Assembly: GCF_030272615.1 (NCBI RefSeq)
Contig: NC_081406.1
Location: 166,021,521-166,085,520 of the forward strand
Origin: Cryptomeria japonica
Taxonomy: Eukaryota > Streptophyta > Pinopsida > Cupressales > Cupressaceae
Length of the DNA stretch: 64,000 bases
Reading direction: 5' to 3'
The number at the start of each line of letters is the position of its first letter. Position 1 is the stretch's first letter. A program made the translations under genes and the position numbers. This document shows positions 28,834 through 39,188 of the stretch, piece by piece. Under the pieces are notes generated by a model that saw only the letters and a program-made list of their open reading frames with translations, had not been told where the DNA came from and made no database searches.

Positions 28834-31737
28834 CTAATCCTTATTACTTGGGTGTTTAGGTTGTGATCTCTTAGGCTGGATAATAGGAGAAGAAGAAGGT
28901 CTCTTCTCTCTATAGAAGGAAGGAGGAGGAACTGCTCCATATAAAGGAGGAATTTTTGGTTTAGGAAGAAGACCAAGTCCATCATGAAAAGGAGGTATAG
29001 GTCTACTTTTAGAAGGTTTGTTCGGCATAGACATAGTCACATCCATAGGGACAGGTTGGGAATCTTCTTGAGGAAAGACATTAGTTTTATCTTTCAAAGG
29101 AAGAACTTCCTTCTCAAGAATGATAGGAATGTCAAGTTTAGGTGTTCTAGGTTCACTTAAAGATAGGATCATATCTGTTTTCCACTTTTGATAAGATTTG
29201 AAAAGATGATCACTTCGCAGAGGAAGAGACTGGAATTGTTTAGGCCAAAAGTAATCAATAGGAACGCTAGAAGTTCTTTCAGCTGGTTTAAAGAGACTAT
29301 GATTGACAGTAACAACTTCACCATTATGGGGAAATTTCAAACATTTGTGAATAGGAGAAGCAATAGCTTTCATGGAAGATAGCCAAGGATAGCCAAGCTT
29401 CACACGAAATTGTTCGGATGAAGGAATAATAGCAAAGCTCACATCAAGGGATTTGTTATGGACCTCAATAGGTAATGTAATAGAACTAGTTGTAGGAGAA
29501 GAAAATGCATCAAATAATTTCACAGTCACATCTGTTTTGTCATAGATCACTTGATTCAATTGCAAAGTAAAAAGAAATTCTTCAGTAATAACATTAACCA
29601 TGCACGAAGGATCAATAAGCACTCCACGACAAGGTGTATTCTTGACTTTTGCAACTATGTATAAAGGACCATCAGGTGCCCTAATGGTTTCACTAGAATC
29701 AAATGTGATGGAAGGTTCTTTAGGGATTTCTTGCTGCTCTACAAAGTTAATCACATTCGGAGTCATAGACACAAGACCATCAGATGAGAGAGAGGAATCA
29801 TTAGCCTCAATCACATTAGAGGTATGAGAAGGTAATGGATCAGTAAAAATCTGAAGATTTTGGTTAGGAGGAGCTACAGATGTATTGCCTTTATCATTCA
29901 CTCTAGAGACAGAAATAGTATTATTATCAATCAAATCTTGAATTTTACCCTTTAAAGAAAAACATTTTTCAGTATCATGCCCAGGCTGACGATGAAAGTG
30001 ACAAAAAGCTTTGTTATCAAAATAAGGTGAAGTAATCTTTGCAGGATCAATTTGCCTTATAGGAGGAAGAGTAAGCACATTTTGTTCCAATAACTTATTC
30101 ATAATACTATGCAATGATTCATTCAAAGGAGTATACTTTCTTTCTTTCTTGAAAAATTTAGAAATAGGAGGCACACCTGATGCTGCATTCACATTGTTGT
30201 TGATGATGTTTTCATTGAATTTGATGGAATCTTTGTTCGGTTTAAACTTCCCAAATGGTTGTTGACTGCTATCACCCTTATCACTCGGAGCCATAGGATG
30301 TGATTGTTCCATTTGACTCACAGTCAGTTGATAATTGTGAAGAGTTGCACACAACTGTTGGAAAGAAGTAAACTCAGAAAACAGAAGTTTGTCTCGAATA
30401 TCTTTTTGTAAATTAGAAATAAAGATTCTTTGAATATCATTGTCAGGCACTGGAAAAGAAATTTGAGCATACAAATGCTTATATCTACCAATGAAATCAG
30501 TCACTTTTTCTTTAACACCTTGTTTACAATGCATTAAATCAATCAAAGTAACTTTAGGACTTATATTGTTTTGAAATTGTTGAATGAAAGCATTTGCAAG
30601 TTGTTCAAAAGAAGTAATAGAATAAGAAGGCAACGAGCAATACCATTGTAGGGCTTTGTCTCTTAATGTTCTAGTAAATAATTTTGCAAGCAACCTTTGG
30701 TCATAAGCAAAATCGGTACAAATTGTTTGAAAAGTCTTAACATGTGTTAGAGGATCGCCTTTACCATTATAAAGCTCCAAATGCGGGATTTCAACATGTT
30801 TAGGAGGGATAGCTCGAACAATGTCAGGAGAAAGTGGGCTCGCAACATCAAATGTGGGCACACTAAACTTAGATTGATTCATAGAGGCAATTTGTTGCTG
30901 TAAAGAAGAGACAGTTTGTGCAAGATTGTTAATGGTCGCTTCAGTCGAAGAGTTCATATTAGACATGTTAGATTGAGATGGAAGTGTTATGTTATTGAAA
31001 GAAGGTAAAGAGTAAGGTGGTGGGACCCTATGATAGTCAATCATAGGAGATGATTGGACAAGAGGAACACTACAAGGAGGAATGGAATGGTTGAACGAAT
31101 TGCCCCCCTGCGTCATGTTCATTTGCGGAGATGTAATAGGAACACTCATTGAAGGGATGAATGAAGAAGTTGGATTAAATGAAGGAAGAGGGTTAATTGA
31201 AGAAGAAGGATTGCCCCCATGACTAGTGATCACAAGAGGAATGTCTTGTATAGAAGTAGCCATTATGTTTGATGTAAAGGTAGGTATGCTAGTAATAGAA
31301 GTTGTCAAAGGAATAGAATGATTGACTTGAGTAGGAGGTTGTGTATAACCTAAAGTTTCAGCACAACTCTTTATAGGCATCACATTTGAATCTACAATGT
31401 GTGCAATACCATGCAAAATATCAATTCCATTCTTATCACTTTGAAGCATGCATTTTAGACCCTCAATTAAAGGAAGAGCTTGACTATCGGGATACTCATG
31501 AGACATCCATTGGTGAAAATCGTCGAATTGGTTATCCAATTTTGAAAGTTGTTCTACAGAAACCTCATGGAGAGCTTCTTCATCATTAGGAGGATTAGAG
31601 GAATTACCCATGTCCTCGTTAAAAAGGCTATTCAAATTAGGTTCCATCTCCTCGGTAGTTAAACCTCGGAAAGACTTAATTCTACGGCTTCGTCTAATGG
31701 GAATAGTGGAAGTAGGGCTTATTGTTGTAAAACTCAT
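28834..31737 (-). CDS. Gag protein with zinc knuckle and degenerate protease, 967 aa
   Basis: Structural protein expected to form the particle that packages element RNA. Residues 1-25 are basic (PIRRSRRIKSFRG). Residues 130-290 are Ser/Pro/Asn-rich. Residues about 310-480 form a Retrotrans_gag domain (ELYNGKGDPLTHVKTF, KALQWYCSLP). A C-x2-H-x4-H-x4-C knuckle spans C579, H582, H587 and C592, the variant seen in Tat-like elements. Residues about 690-800 align with the aspartic protease, but the D-[TSG]-G triad reads L-I-D-P-S (707-711) and the later G-R-P-W reads G-Y-P-W, so protease activity is doubtful. A Pro-rich tail follows. The frame is fully open, and ATG 31737-31735 is the first in frame. 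Confidence 0.92.
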   Translation of the reverse strand: MSFTTISPTSTIPIRRSRRIKSFRGLTTEEMEPNLNSLFNEDMGNSSNPPNDEEALHEVSVEQLSKLDNQFDDFHQWMSHEYPDSQALPLIEGLKCMLQSDKNGIDILHGIAHIVDSNVMPIKSCAETLGYTQPPTQVNHSIPLTTSITSIPTFTSNIMATSIQDIPLVITSHGGNPSSSINPLPSFNPTSSFIPSMSVPITSPQMNMTQGGNSFNHSIPPCSVPLVQSSPMIDYHRVPPPYSLPSFNNITLPSQSNMSNMNSSTEATINNLAQTVSSLQQQIASMNQSKFSVPTFDVASPLSPDIVRAIPPKHVEIPHLELYNGKGDPLTHVKTFQTICTDFAYDQRLLAKLFTRTLRDKALQWYCSLPSYSITSFEQLANAFIQQFQNNISPKVTLIDLMHCKQGVKEKVTDFIGRYKHLYAQISFPVPDNDIQRIFISNLQKDIRDKLLFSEFTSFQQLCATLHNYQLTVSQMEQSHPMAPSDKGDSSQQPFGKFKPNKDSIKFNENIINNNVNAASGVPPISKFFKKERKYTPLNESLHSIMNKLLEQNVLTLPPIRQIDPAKITSPYFDNKAFCHFHRQPGHDTEKCFSLKGKIQDLIDNNTISVSRVNDKGNTSVAPPNQNLQIFTDPLPSHTSNVIEANDSSLSSDGLVSMTPNVINFVEQQEIPKEPSITFDSSETIRAPDGPLYIVAKVKNTPCRGVLIDPSCMVNVITEEFLFTLQLNQVIYDKTDVTVKLFDAFSSPTTSSITLPIEVHNKSLDVSFAIIPSSEQFRVKLGYPWLSSMKAIASPIHKCLKFPHNGEVVTVNHSLFKPAERTSSVPIDYFWPKQFQSLPLRSDHLFKSYQKWKTDMILSLSEPRTPKLDIPIILEKEVLPLKDKTNVFPQEDSQPVPMDVTMSMPNKPSKSRPIPPFHDGLGLLPKPKIPPLYGAVPPPSFYREKRPSSSPIIQPKRSQPKHPSNKD

Positions 31738-32893
31738 GCACTAGAAAGAGAGAGAAAATTTTGAATTCAGAGGTAGCAATTTTCAGTAAAATCAGCCAAT
31801 CTTCTAGATTTAAGCTGTTAAATGCAATCAGGACAATCTCCTGAAATTTCGAAAAAAATGTCCGGGACCATGGCGCTCGGAGTGCACACGATCTTTGCAA
31901 CTTTTTTCGAAATTTGCAGGGATGAAAGTTATGATGATTTTAAAGCTAATCTGAAAAAATTGAGCGATTTTACAATCTGTAGATAGGCCAAATTAAAGTT
32001 GCAATCTCAAAATTGAACCCTATCAAGATTGTCAAAAAATGCAAAATTTGAATTTTGAAAAAGAGAGGGAAACTGAAATTTTGAATTTTATGATTTTAGA
32101 GGGAATGTCAAAAGCAATGCAAGTTTTGAAATTTAAAAATTGACTCAATTCACGCAAAATTCGATTTTGAAAGCGGAAATCAAAGTTGTTGTAATTAAGC
32201 ACTTAATTTCAAAAGTCACAAATTGCAAGAATTTGAATAAAGCACTGAAATTTCGAATGAATGCAAACACACTTTTCAGATTTAGGACAGTAAGAACACA
32301 ATTTTGACACAAAATTTCAATTTCAATGATTTTTGAATAATTAGAAGCCTTAATCCAAGCAATCAAAAGACCAACTTTGACTGTAATTTTGAAAGTGTTA
32401 TAATTGATAAAATCAGCCAAAATTCTGGATTTTAGCAGAAAAATACAGTAAGATCTAGCTCCCGAAATTTCAGAAAAAATGTCGGGGACGATGGCGCTCG
32501 GAGTGCACACGGTCCTCGCAACTTTTTTCCAAATTTTCAGGGATGAAAGATATTGTGATTTTATTGCAGAATCCAAAGTTACAGCTGATTTGGAGATGTT
32601 TTGATCAGTGAAATTGTTGGACAAAGGTTGAATCAAGAGGGTTTCAAAAATTAGGGTTTTGACACTTAACCACTTAATTTTCAAAATTAAAGCACAGATA
32701 TGAATTGATAATTTGTAATAGAAGGGCAGATATGAAACAAGCATTAATAATTAAACATTTCACAAGTTCAATTTTCAAAAAGAAAATTTAGGGTTTTTAT
32801 GCAATCAACCTCTAAAATTTGCAAAAGATCAAACATGGAAATGTAATCAAGGAATCCAATTTTCAAATCTAACCATGAATAATCAGAAAGGAT
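31738..32893 (-). other. 5' leader of the gag-only element
   Basis: Non-coding. It contains two copies of a GC-rich module in AT-rich surroundings (near 31858-31920 and 32465-32535), each with atggcgctcggagtgcacac followed by a T-run. A third, related module with ggcgcccggcgccacggtcc lies in each LTR. These could be packaging or structural RNA elements (inference). Confidence 0.65.
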
Positions 32894-32912
32894 GTTCACG
32901 TTGGGTTCACCA
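32894..32912 (-). promoter_or_regulatory. Primer-binding site of the gag-only element
   Basis: The minus strand reads TGGTGAACCCAACGTGAAC after a TTT spacer next to the 5' LTR. The same TTTTGGTGAAC form occurs at 39795 and near 1024. I could not assign the tRNA. Confidence 0.75.
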
Positions 32913-32915
32913 AAA

Positions 32916-34178
32916 TGTAAAGCGGAAAATAACAATCGAACCCTAGTTGCTCTCCCCTCTTCCAACTCCGAGGAGAGAGAAGGGAGATCGCTAGGGTTGA
33001 TGGTTCACTTAGGGGAGAGACTTTACATTCAAAAGAGGGGTTGAAACCCACAAGATCCAATCCCACACAATGCAAGATTGGATGCTAAATGTGTTTCAAG
33101 GGTTAAGACAGCAAGGCTACCCTCTTTTGTAAAGAATGTTGATAGAAGAATTAAGCTAGGAATGCATAGAAAGTGACAAAGATTCACTTATAAACTGAGA
33201 TAGGGATATAGGATGAAGCTGCGGACCTGGAATTAGTAGTAAAATGTCGATACGGCGCTGTCCTGCAAATTTGAGCAAAATTTGTCGGGACGATGGCGCC
33301 CGGCGCCACGGTCCTCCGGAAAATCCACGAAACGAAGGGGGATCTGTTCGTCTCTGCACAAGGATTCCAGATCTTCAATTTCAGTCGCGTACCTGCAACC
33401 TACACACAGAAAAGTGAAGATGATTGGGGGGTTAGGGATTAGGGGTTTGCCTTTAGGTCAAACCCCGGTTTTGGAATTAACCAAGAAATGAGAAATTGTT
33501 GTAAATGTAAATGTCTGTAATGTAAAACAAGTACTAATACCTTGTTGTAAGGATGTTTGTATCCTTATGTGCGAAGGTATAGATGTTGTTGTTTGTTGTA
33601 TTGTTGTATGTTGTATGTAGCTTGTAGTAAGTGATCTCCTCTTCAATGGTTGAATCCTTGTCTTGAATGCAACACTTAGCCTTGAATGGAGACTTAGAAG
33701 GAATGCTTGAATGCTTGAATGCTTGAGTATAGTTTCCACGCTTGTCACATATATCCTTCTTCCCCAAATGGGAGAGGAAAATGTAGTTTATATACTTGCC
33801 AATTAGGGTTAAAAGACTGATTTTCCCAACCTTAGGCCGACCAAGAAACAATAATTTCCAATTTGCAAACAAAAAGACTCGAAGTCTCATACGAGACTGG
33901 GCCCAAAATAGGCCTAGGGACCAGGGCGCTGGGCGCCATGGTCCTGGGGGACCAGGGTGCTGGACGCCCTGGTCCTGAAGGACCAGGGCGCTGGGCGCTC
34001 TGGTCCCACCTCCCGGGACAGCAGGGTGCAAAGGAGGTTCAGGCCAGGGTGCTAGAAAATGCAGTTTTTAATGTCAAAAACAGGTTTCGGGGTCTCCATT
34101 CAGGTTGCGTGTTGCATCGCCATCGTGAAGACCGAAATGTAGTCGAAATTGCAAGTGTCACAATTTTAGGACGCTACA
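32916..34178 (-). repeat. 5' LTR of the gag-only element
   Basis: 1,263 bp. Contains the same hairpin (33441-33465), three gaatgctt units (33701-33724) and three 31 bp units (33917-34007). Confidence 0.95.
33787..33794 (-). promoter_or_regulatory. Candidate TATA box in the 5' LTR
   Basis: TATATAAA on the minus strand, conserved in both LTRs, about 390 bp into the LTR. It would drive the genomic transcript of the element. Confidence 0.6.
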
Positions 34179-34183
34179 ACCAC
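34179..34183. repeat. Target-site duplication, right copy (ACCAC)
   Basis: Matches 26305-26309. Confidence 0.95.
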
Positions 34184-35110
34184 CAATAGAATCCTAATGC
34201 ATATACACACCATTAAGGGATGGGAGGCTTCGTGGAGATTTCACCCTGTTATTTATCATTTGTTCCTTCGTGCTTGGGGAGGAGGGTTGTTAATTTCTAG
34301 AAGGAATCTATTTATTTTTCCTCTAAACCAAATTATTATCCTTAATTGTCTCACAAGTAGTTGTGGAATGACCCACTTTACTATAATAATTGCAAATAAT
34401 TGGATAAATTTCATATTCAATTTTCACACCTTTTTGTTAAACTTGGAAGATAAAGTAGGTTGAATGGGGAGCACAATATTCCTCTCCACAAGCATATAAA
34501 TTCTCATAGAAAGTAGATGGTTCATGTATTTTTTAATAGAATCAATAACACAAAATTGCTTAAAAGAGTTGGCAATGGACATAAGAATCTTCTAATCCAA
34601 TATTCTAAAGGTAGTCCTAATAAACAAATCTAAACAAGGAGATCGAAGTCATTATAAGGATTGAAACTAGCAGACTGTTTAGAAAGATATAGGCCACTCA
34701 AACCTAGGAACCAAGGACTTCCATGAAGAACCCTTGAAAAATATTCAAAATCAAAAAAAGAGAAAAGAGAAAAAGTATTCAACATAGTATTTACCTTGAT
34801 TTATCCTCTCAATTTCTAGACTTGAGAAGCCTATCTTTGATAGTATCAGTATGAGGCAGATTGCCACAAAATAAACCCACAAGAGACCTCTCCAACCATG
34901 TAGAATTTTCAAAAAGAAGAGATTCATGAATCTCAACTTCAAACCCCTCCTCAAAAATAGGAGATGGAGAAGACGCAACCATAGGAGGGACAACAAAAAT
35001 AGTAGGCCTTGCCAACAACACATAGTTTGAAGGAGAATCGGTAAATGTAGAGGCATCAATACCCTTATCCAAACCACCACTATACTGGCTATCAATATTT
35101 TGTAGGGTTA
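34184..35110 (-). pseudogene. LINE ORF1 (DUF4283-type RNA-binding protein), decayed
   Basis: Minus-strand pieces across frames include SWLERSLVGLFCG-like text (34809-35072), HGSPWFLGLSGLYL, RLLGLPLEYW and, at about 34350-34410, CNYYSKVGHSTTTC, a zinc knuckle with one cysteine replaced. This order (wing with W-F, G-L-P-x-x-Y-W, then CCHC) is that of plant L1-type ORF1 proteins, which bind LINE RNA. There are several stops and shifts. It is split by the gag-only element; the other half is at 25870-26309. Confidence 0.65.
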
Positions 35111-35159
35111 TCCCAAAATATTAGGTTACACTTTTTGTTACATCTTGATGGAGAAGAAA

Positions 35160-36526
35160 CTTGGTGGTCTCGGGCTTAAAGACCTCAAACTGTAGGGGAT
35201 CTCCCTTGCTACTAAATGGATTTTTCATGCCCTTGATGGCCAGGTGCCCTGGAAGATTTTGGTTAGAAACAAAATCGAGAGAGTTGTCCCGAAGCATGCC
35301 AAAACCTAGAAATCTCTCCCCTTCATTGACATCGTTGCTGGCAAATTCCTTGCCTCTATCCAAGGCACCTCAGTGTTCAAATCTATATGGAAATCCTGGG
35401 AATTTGTTAGGGGGTCTTTGATGAACACTGAATTTTTTTCCAACAACCTAATTCATGGTGAAAGATCCATATGGTGGAACCTTCTTTAGTCTTCTAAACC
35501 TCTTGCTCTTACTAGGGGTTCCTCGGCTAGGCTTGGGCCCAAAAGGGCATCACTTCCTTCATGGATATCTTGAAGGAGGATGTTCTTGTCCCTTGGGAAG
35601 AAATCAGTAGCAAGTTCAACCTCCCCCACTCTTAGAAAAGAACCTATAAATTTCTCCAGATGGCCTGTGCCGCTCTTGATCTTCCCAAGAGTTGTATGGT
35701 TGATTCCCATAGCTTCCTTACCTTTAGCTGGCATGGGGGGACTCCTCTCCACAAAGTTAAAGCCCGTGATATCTACACTATTGTCAATTATGATGACTCT
35801 ATTGTGCACCATCTTAATCGCCTTTGGTATTATGACTTGGATATCTCCTTCTGGCAATCTCCTCTTAGCAGACTCTGGAAATCTCCCATTGCTCCTAAAA
35901 TTAAGTGCTTTAAATGGTTGTTATTACTTGATGGGCTTCCCCTAAGAAATAATAAAGATACTATCGATCTATGCTCCATTTGTAAAGCTCTGGACACTTC
36001 CAGGCATATTTTCTTTGAATGTATTATTGCTAAAGAAATTTGGTTAATGTTTGGTTTTTTGATTCCTCACTGTGTTTCTATTATGGAGATTATTACTAGT
36101 TTTATTCATGGCATTAAAAAGGATGCCAACCTTCTTTGGTCTATTCTCTCTGCTAACATTCTTTGGTATATCTGGAAGATTAGGAATGAGGACAGATATC
36201 AAGATCGAACTAGGACCCTTAATGAGTCTTTTAAAAGACTCACCTCTTATAACATTCTTGTGTAGGTCTCTACTATCATGGACATCGAGAGAGACAAGTT
36301 TTTGTGGTTCCTAAAAGATGGGTTTGCTTCCATGTTTGTTTATGAGATGAGGTGCGGCTATGAGTGGATGAGGCATGCTGAGAACATTTCTTTGTTTGAG
36401 GAGGCCCTCAAAAAACTTACTAAGGAATTCAAGGACAATAGGGGCCCTTGCTATGACCAAATTCAGATGTTGATCCAAATCCAGGAGAGGAAAAAAAATG
36501 TTTGGATGGAAGGCCCGTCTGGCTAG
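35160..36526 (+). pseudogene. LINE (L1-type) ORF2 C-terminal region with zf-RVT domain
   Basis: The plus strand gives the region after the reverse transcriptase core: GISLATKWIFHALDGQVPWK and SVFKSIWKSWEFVRGS. Then comes the reverse-transcriptase zinc-binding domain with APKIKCFKWLLLLDGLP and CSICKALDTSRHIFFEC, a C-x2-C-x7-H-x4-C ligand set (about 35890-36030), then FLWFLKDGF to the end. There are at least five in-frame stops and one frame shift near 35530. The RT and endonuclease domains are absent, as in most 5'-truncated LINEs. It stands head-to-head with the LINE ORF1 piece at 34184-35110, so they are separate or rearranged insertions. Confidence 0.8.
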
Positions 36527-36772
36527 ACTACTTGGCTGGAGGATCACAACTCCATCCTATAGTAATTTGTGCTACTTAACTGCCCTTTTTGTTGCTGGCT
36601 ATCTGCCCTTTTGTATCTTGGCTTCTTTCTTGATGTTATGTTGAGCTATGCTATGTGTCACTGGCTGCTCTACCTACTACTTTGAACTTGCCAGGCTGAG
36701 GTCTCTCCTCCCTGGGTCTGTTGTAATGTTTTTTATTTCTTTTTCCTTGATCTTAATATAAAAAACAAAATC
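36527..36772 (+). other. LINE 3' untranslated region and tail
   Basis: T/G-rich non-coding DNA ending in ttgatcttaatataaaaaac, typical of plant LINE 3' ends with a short degenerate A-tail. Confidence 0.6.
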
Positions 36773-37549
36773 CCTTGGATAGAACCTCTCTACTCTTAAA
36801 TCATACCTACAATGGAGTCTCCTTCACACCTATCAAAATGCTGATAAAAAATCACATTCACATTAGATTTTGTGGGGTCAAATGACATCATTCAAAAGTT
36901 TTAATTTTTTAAGTATGTATTCCTTATTATAAGCTTTCCAAATAGTATATTTTAATATATTTAATTTCATTAATATATTTATGTTTTACTCCTTATGAAT
37001 GTAGGTTTTTAATTGAACATTAAGGATTATGTTTCACACATGGAAAAATTAAAAAATTGTAAAAAAAAAAATTTTCCCTAGCTATTGATATCCTCATTTC
37101 AACACAAAAAGAAGAAGTTGATACAAATTCATACAAAAAAACTTATGCATTATGAAATACACCTCTATCCAATTGATAATTACCTTGAATTCAAAAAGTA
37201 ATTAAAAAATATTTTTGTAACAAAAAATTATAAAAAAATATCCATCCACTAAATATTGGTGTGAAAAATCTATATTTTTAAAACTAGAATTTCCTTCTTG
37301 CTATAAAAATGTTATGCACTGTAGAATAAATGTCACTTCTGAAAAATGTTGATTACTATAAATATTAAGTTATTAAAAGTTACATAACAATATGGAAAAT
37401 TCATTTCTAATTATTTTTCAAAAACTATATTTAGAATCTATATGAAAAATCTCACAAATAGTAGTTTACTTCATCTTCAAAATCTTAATGGTTTAGCTAC
37501 TATACATGTTAGAAAGTAAAGACCTGGTGCAAAATACTAATTTCAGTGT
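36773..37549. other. AT-rich DNA, no feature recognised
   Basis: No frame, terminal repeat or known motif. Confidence 0.6.
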
Positions 37550-37915
37550 CAAGTTTGGCTAAAATGTGTAACCCAAAATTATAGGATCACCCTACAACAA
37601 ACCATAAAATCCTCCACAAGGGTCCTCAAAAACCTTAAGGGAAGCCAACACATCACTGGAGTTATCCTTCGCACCATTACCATTTACTTAATCCTCTAGA
37701 AAATCTGACTTCTCAATATCCAAAGAGGTGGAGACCCTAACCATCAAGATAGCCTCAATGAGGGATGAAAAAGAGTTATTGAAACCATCCATACTGATAG
37801 ACCCACTCCACTAGCAACCAAAGTAAGGGAAACATGGGGAGACGCAACACCAGTAGTAAGGCAAAAGGAAGAACAACAACTCCTCATGGTAGATGTAGAC
37901 CCACCTTCCAAAAAG
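37550..37915 (-). pseudogene. LINE ORF1 N-terminal fragment
   Basis: The minus strand reads MDGFNNSFSSLIEAI, SLDIEKSDFLED and SSDVLASLKVFEDPCGGF with a few stops. The string near 37570-37600 (complement of tagggtgatcctataa) resembles 35103-35130, linking it to the same LINE family. It is a short truncated copy. Confidence 0.5.
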
Positions 37916-38745
37916 CTAAATTATATTGTTAATTTTTTAAATGGTTTAAATTAATAGATGCAATTTTTAATATTATTATTAATTATATTAATCACAATAT
38001 TTCATATTTGAACTCTATTTATCTTTTTCAATATATTAAAACTATTTCAAATATGATTAAAAAATTTGTATTCATTAGTCCACAATCCCTTAAATAAAAA
38101 AATATATAATTTATCAAGTACGAAAAATAAATAGAATAAAGTGACGTGAAAACAAGTTTGCATTATTAACTTTTTTATAATAAAAATGAAATATGTAAAA
38201 GTTTCATGGCTTACATCATACTAATATAATTGTTTGTTTTGGTTCAGTAATTTCTAGTTCTAGCAAGGAGGCCCTAATAAATACGTCAAGTATATCGGTA
38301 TTCCCTTTGTTGCTAATCCTTGCCTAAAAGATATGTGGTATTAAATTTTTACAAAAAATGAGAAAAGATTGTGAAATGGAATACCTGATAGTCAATACTA
38401 ACTAATAGATCTCAAGTGTGCCAAAATATTCTCTCCTCTTATAATCGTACCATTATTTTGTATGGATGTTTAATAGCTATCAAATAAATGAAATTCATAA
38501 AAATATTCAAGAATTATTATGGTAAAATGGTAAAGGTCATAGAAAAAGGTCTATAGTTAAATGGAAGTGGATAAAATTTGTGGTGGGATAGGGCTCAAAT
38601 ATTCAAAAATTCTAGCCATTTCACTTGCAATTAAATAGATTTTTAAGCTTTTTTCTGGCCATGAACCTTCAAAGTGTTGGTTAGGAATTGTAATATCAAA
38701 AATCGCACCTAACACAATTCAAATGCAACAAATGGTGCCTTCCTC
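37916..38745. other. AT-rich DNA, no feature recognised
   Basis: No coding or repeat structure supported. Confidence 0.55.
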
Positions 38746-38752
38746 CACATCA

Positions 38753-39188
38753 TCAAAGGTCATGTACCATCATCTTTGTCTTTTTGTCCACTGGGATCAT
38801 TCTATCAGCTTCAAACTGGAATCTTACCAACTTTGTCGACCTGTCATCTTCAGGACTCTGCGCGGCATGGAGATGTTTGCGTAGCACGCTAGTGTCCAAT
38901 GAATCTGACAATCCATAGGTGACCATTTGAGTATTATGTCTATGCCTAGAAGGAATCATAACGCCCCTGCATGCGCCCACCGACATCTATTTCTCTTCTA
39001 GAGCCTATATCTCTCCTATTTGAAGGCTTTTTGATGATCTTTTGGGCATTTTTATTTACTTCTTGCAGATTGAAGCTTTTGGGCAATCTCCTTGGACGAT
39101 TTTGATAGGTTTTCATAACACCACCATTCTTGCACACTCTTGAACAACTCACGATGTCATCTTCATAAGTCTTAGAAGGGGAGTTCAC
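38753..39188 (-). other. Two overlapping unrecognised frames
   Basis: Minus frames 38946-39188 (80 codons, basic, NRPRRLPKSFNLQEVNK) and 38753-38986 (77 codons, DSLDTSVLRKHLHAAQSPED) would join by one frame shift. A GTAAGT donor-like string lies just upstream, at about 39189-39194 on the minus strand. Composition is more protein-like than its surroundings, but no family is recognised. It could be a decayed gene piece, part of the adjacent LTR element, or chance. Confidence 0.25.

Larger units (their letters stand above)
26310..34178 (-). mobile_element. Complete gag-only LTR retrotransposon, 7,869 bp
   Basis: LTRs of 1,242 and 1,263 bp run TG to CA and are flanked by the 5 bp duplication ACCAC. 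On the minus strand the order is 5' LTR (34178-32916), primer-binding site, 1.2 kb leader, a 967-codon gag frame with a protease-like region, an amber codon followed by 179 more open codons, a 0.7 kb 3' region, polypurine tract, and 3' LTR (27551-26310). The 5.4 kb interior has no room for, and no trace of, reverse transcriptase, RNase H or integrase. It is therefore non-autonomous and resembles the TR-GAG class described in plants. The LTRs differ by three indels (31, 8 and 2 bp) and scattered substitutions, so it is fairly recent. It interrupts a LINE ORF1 copy. Confidence 0.95.
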
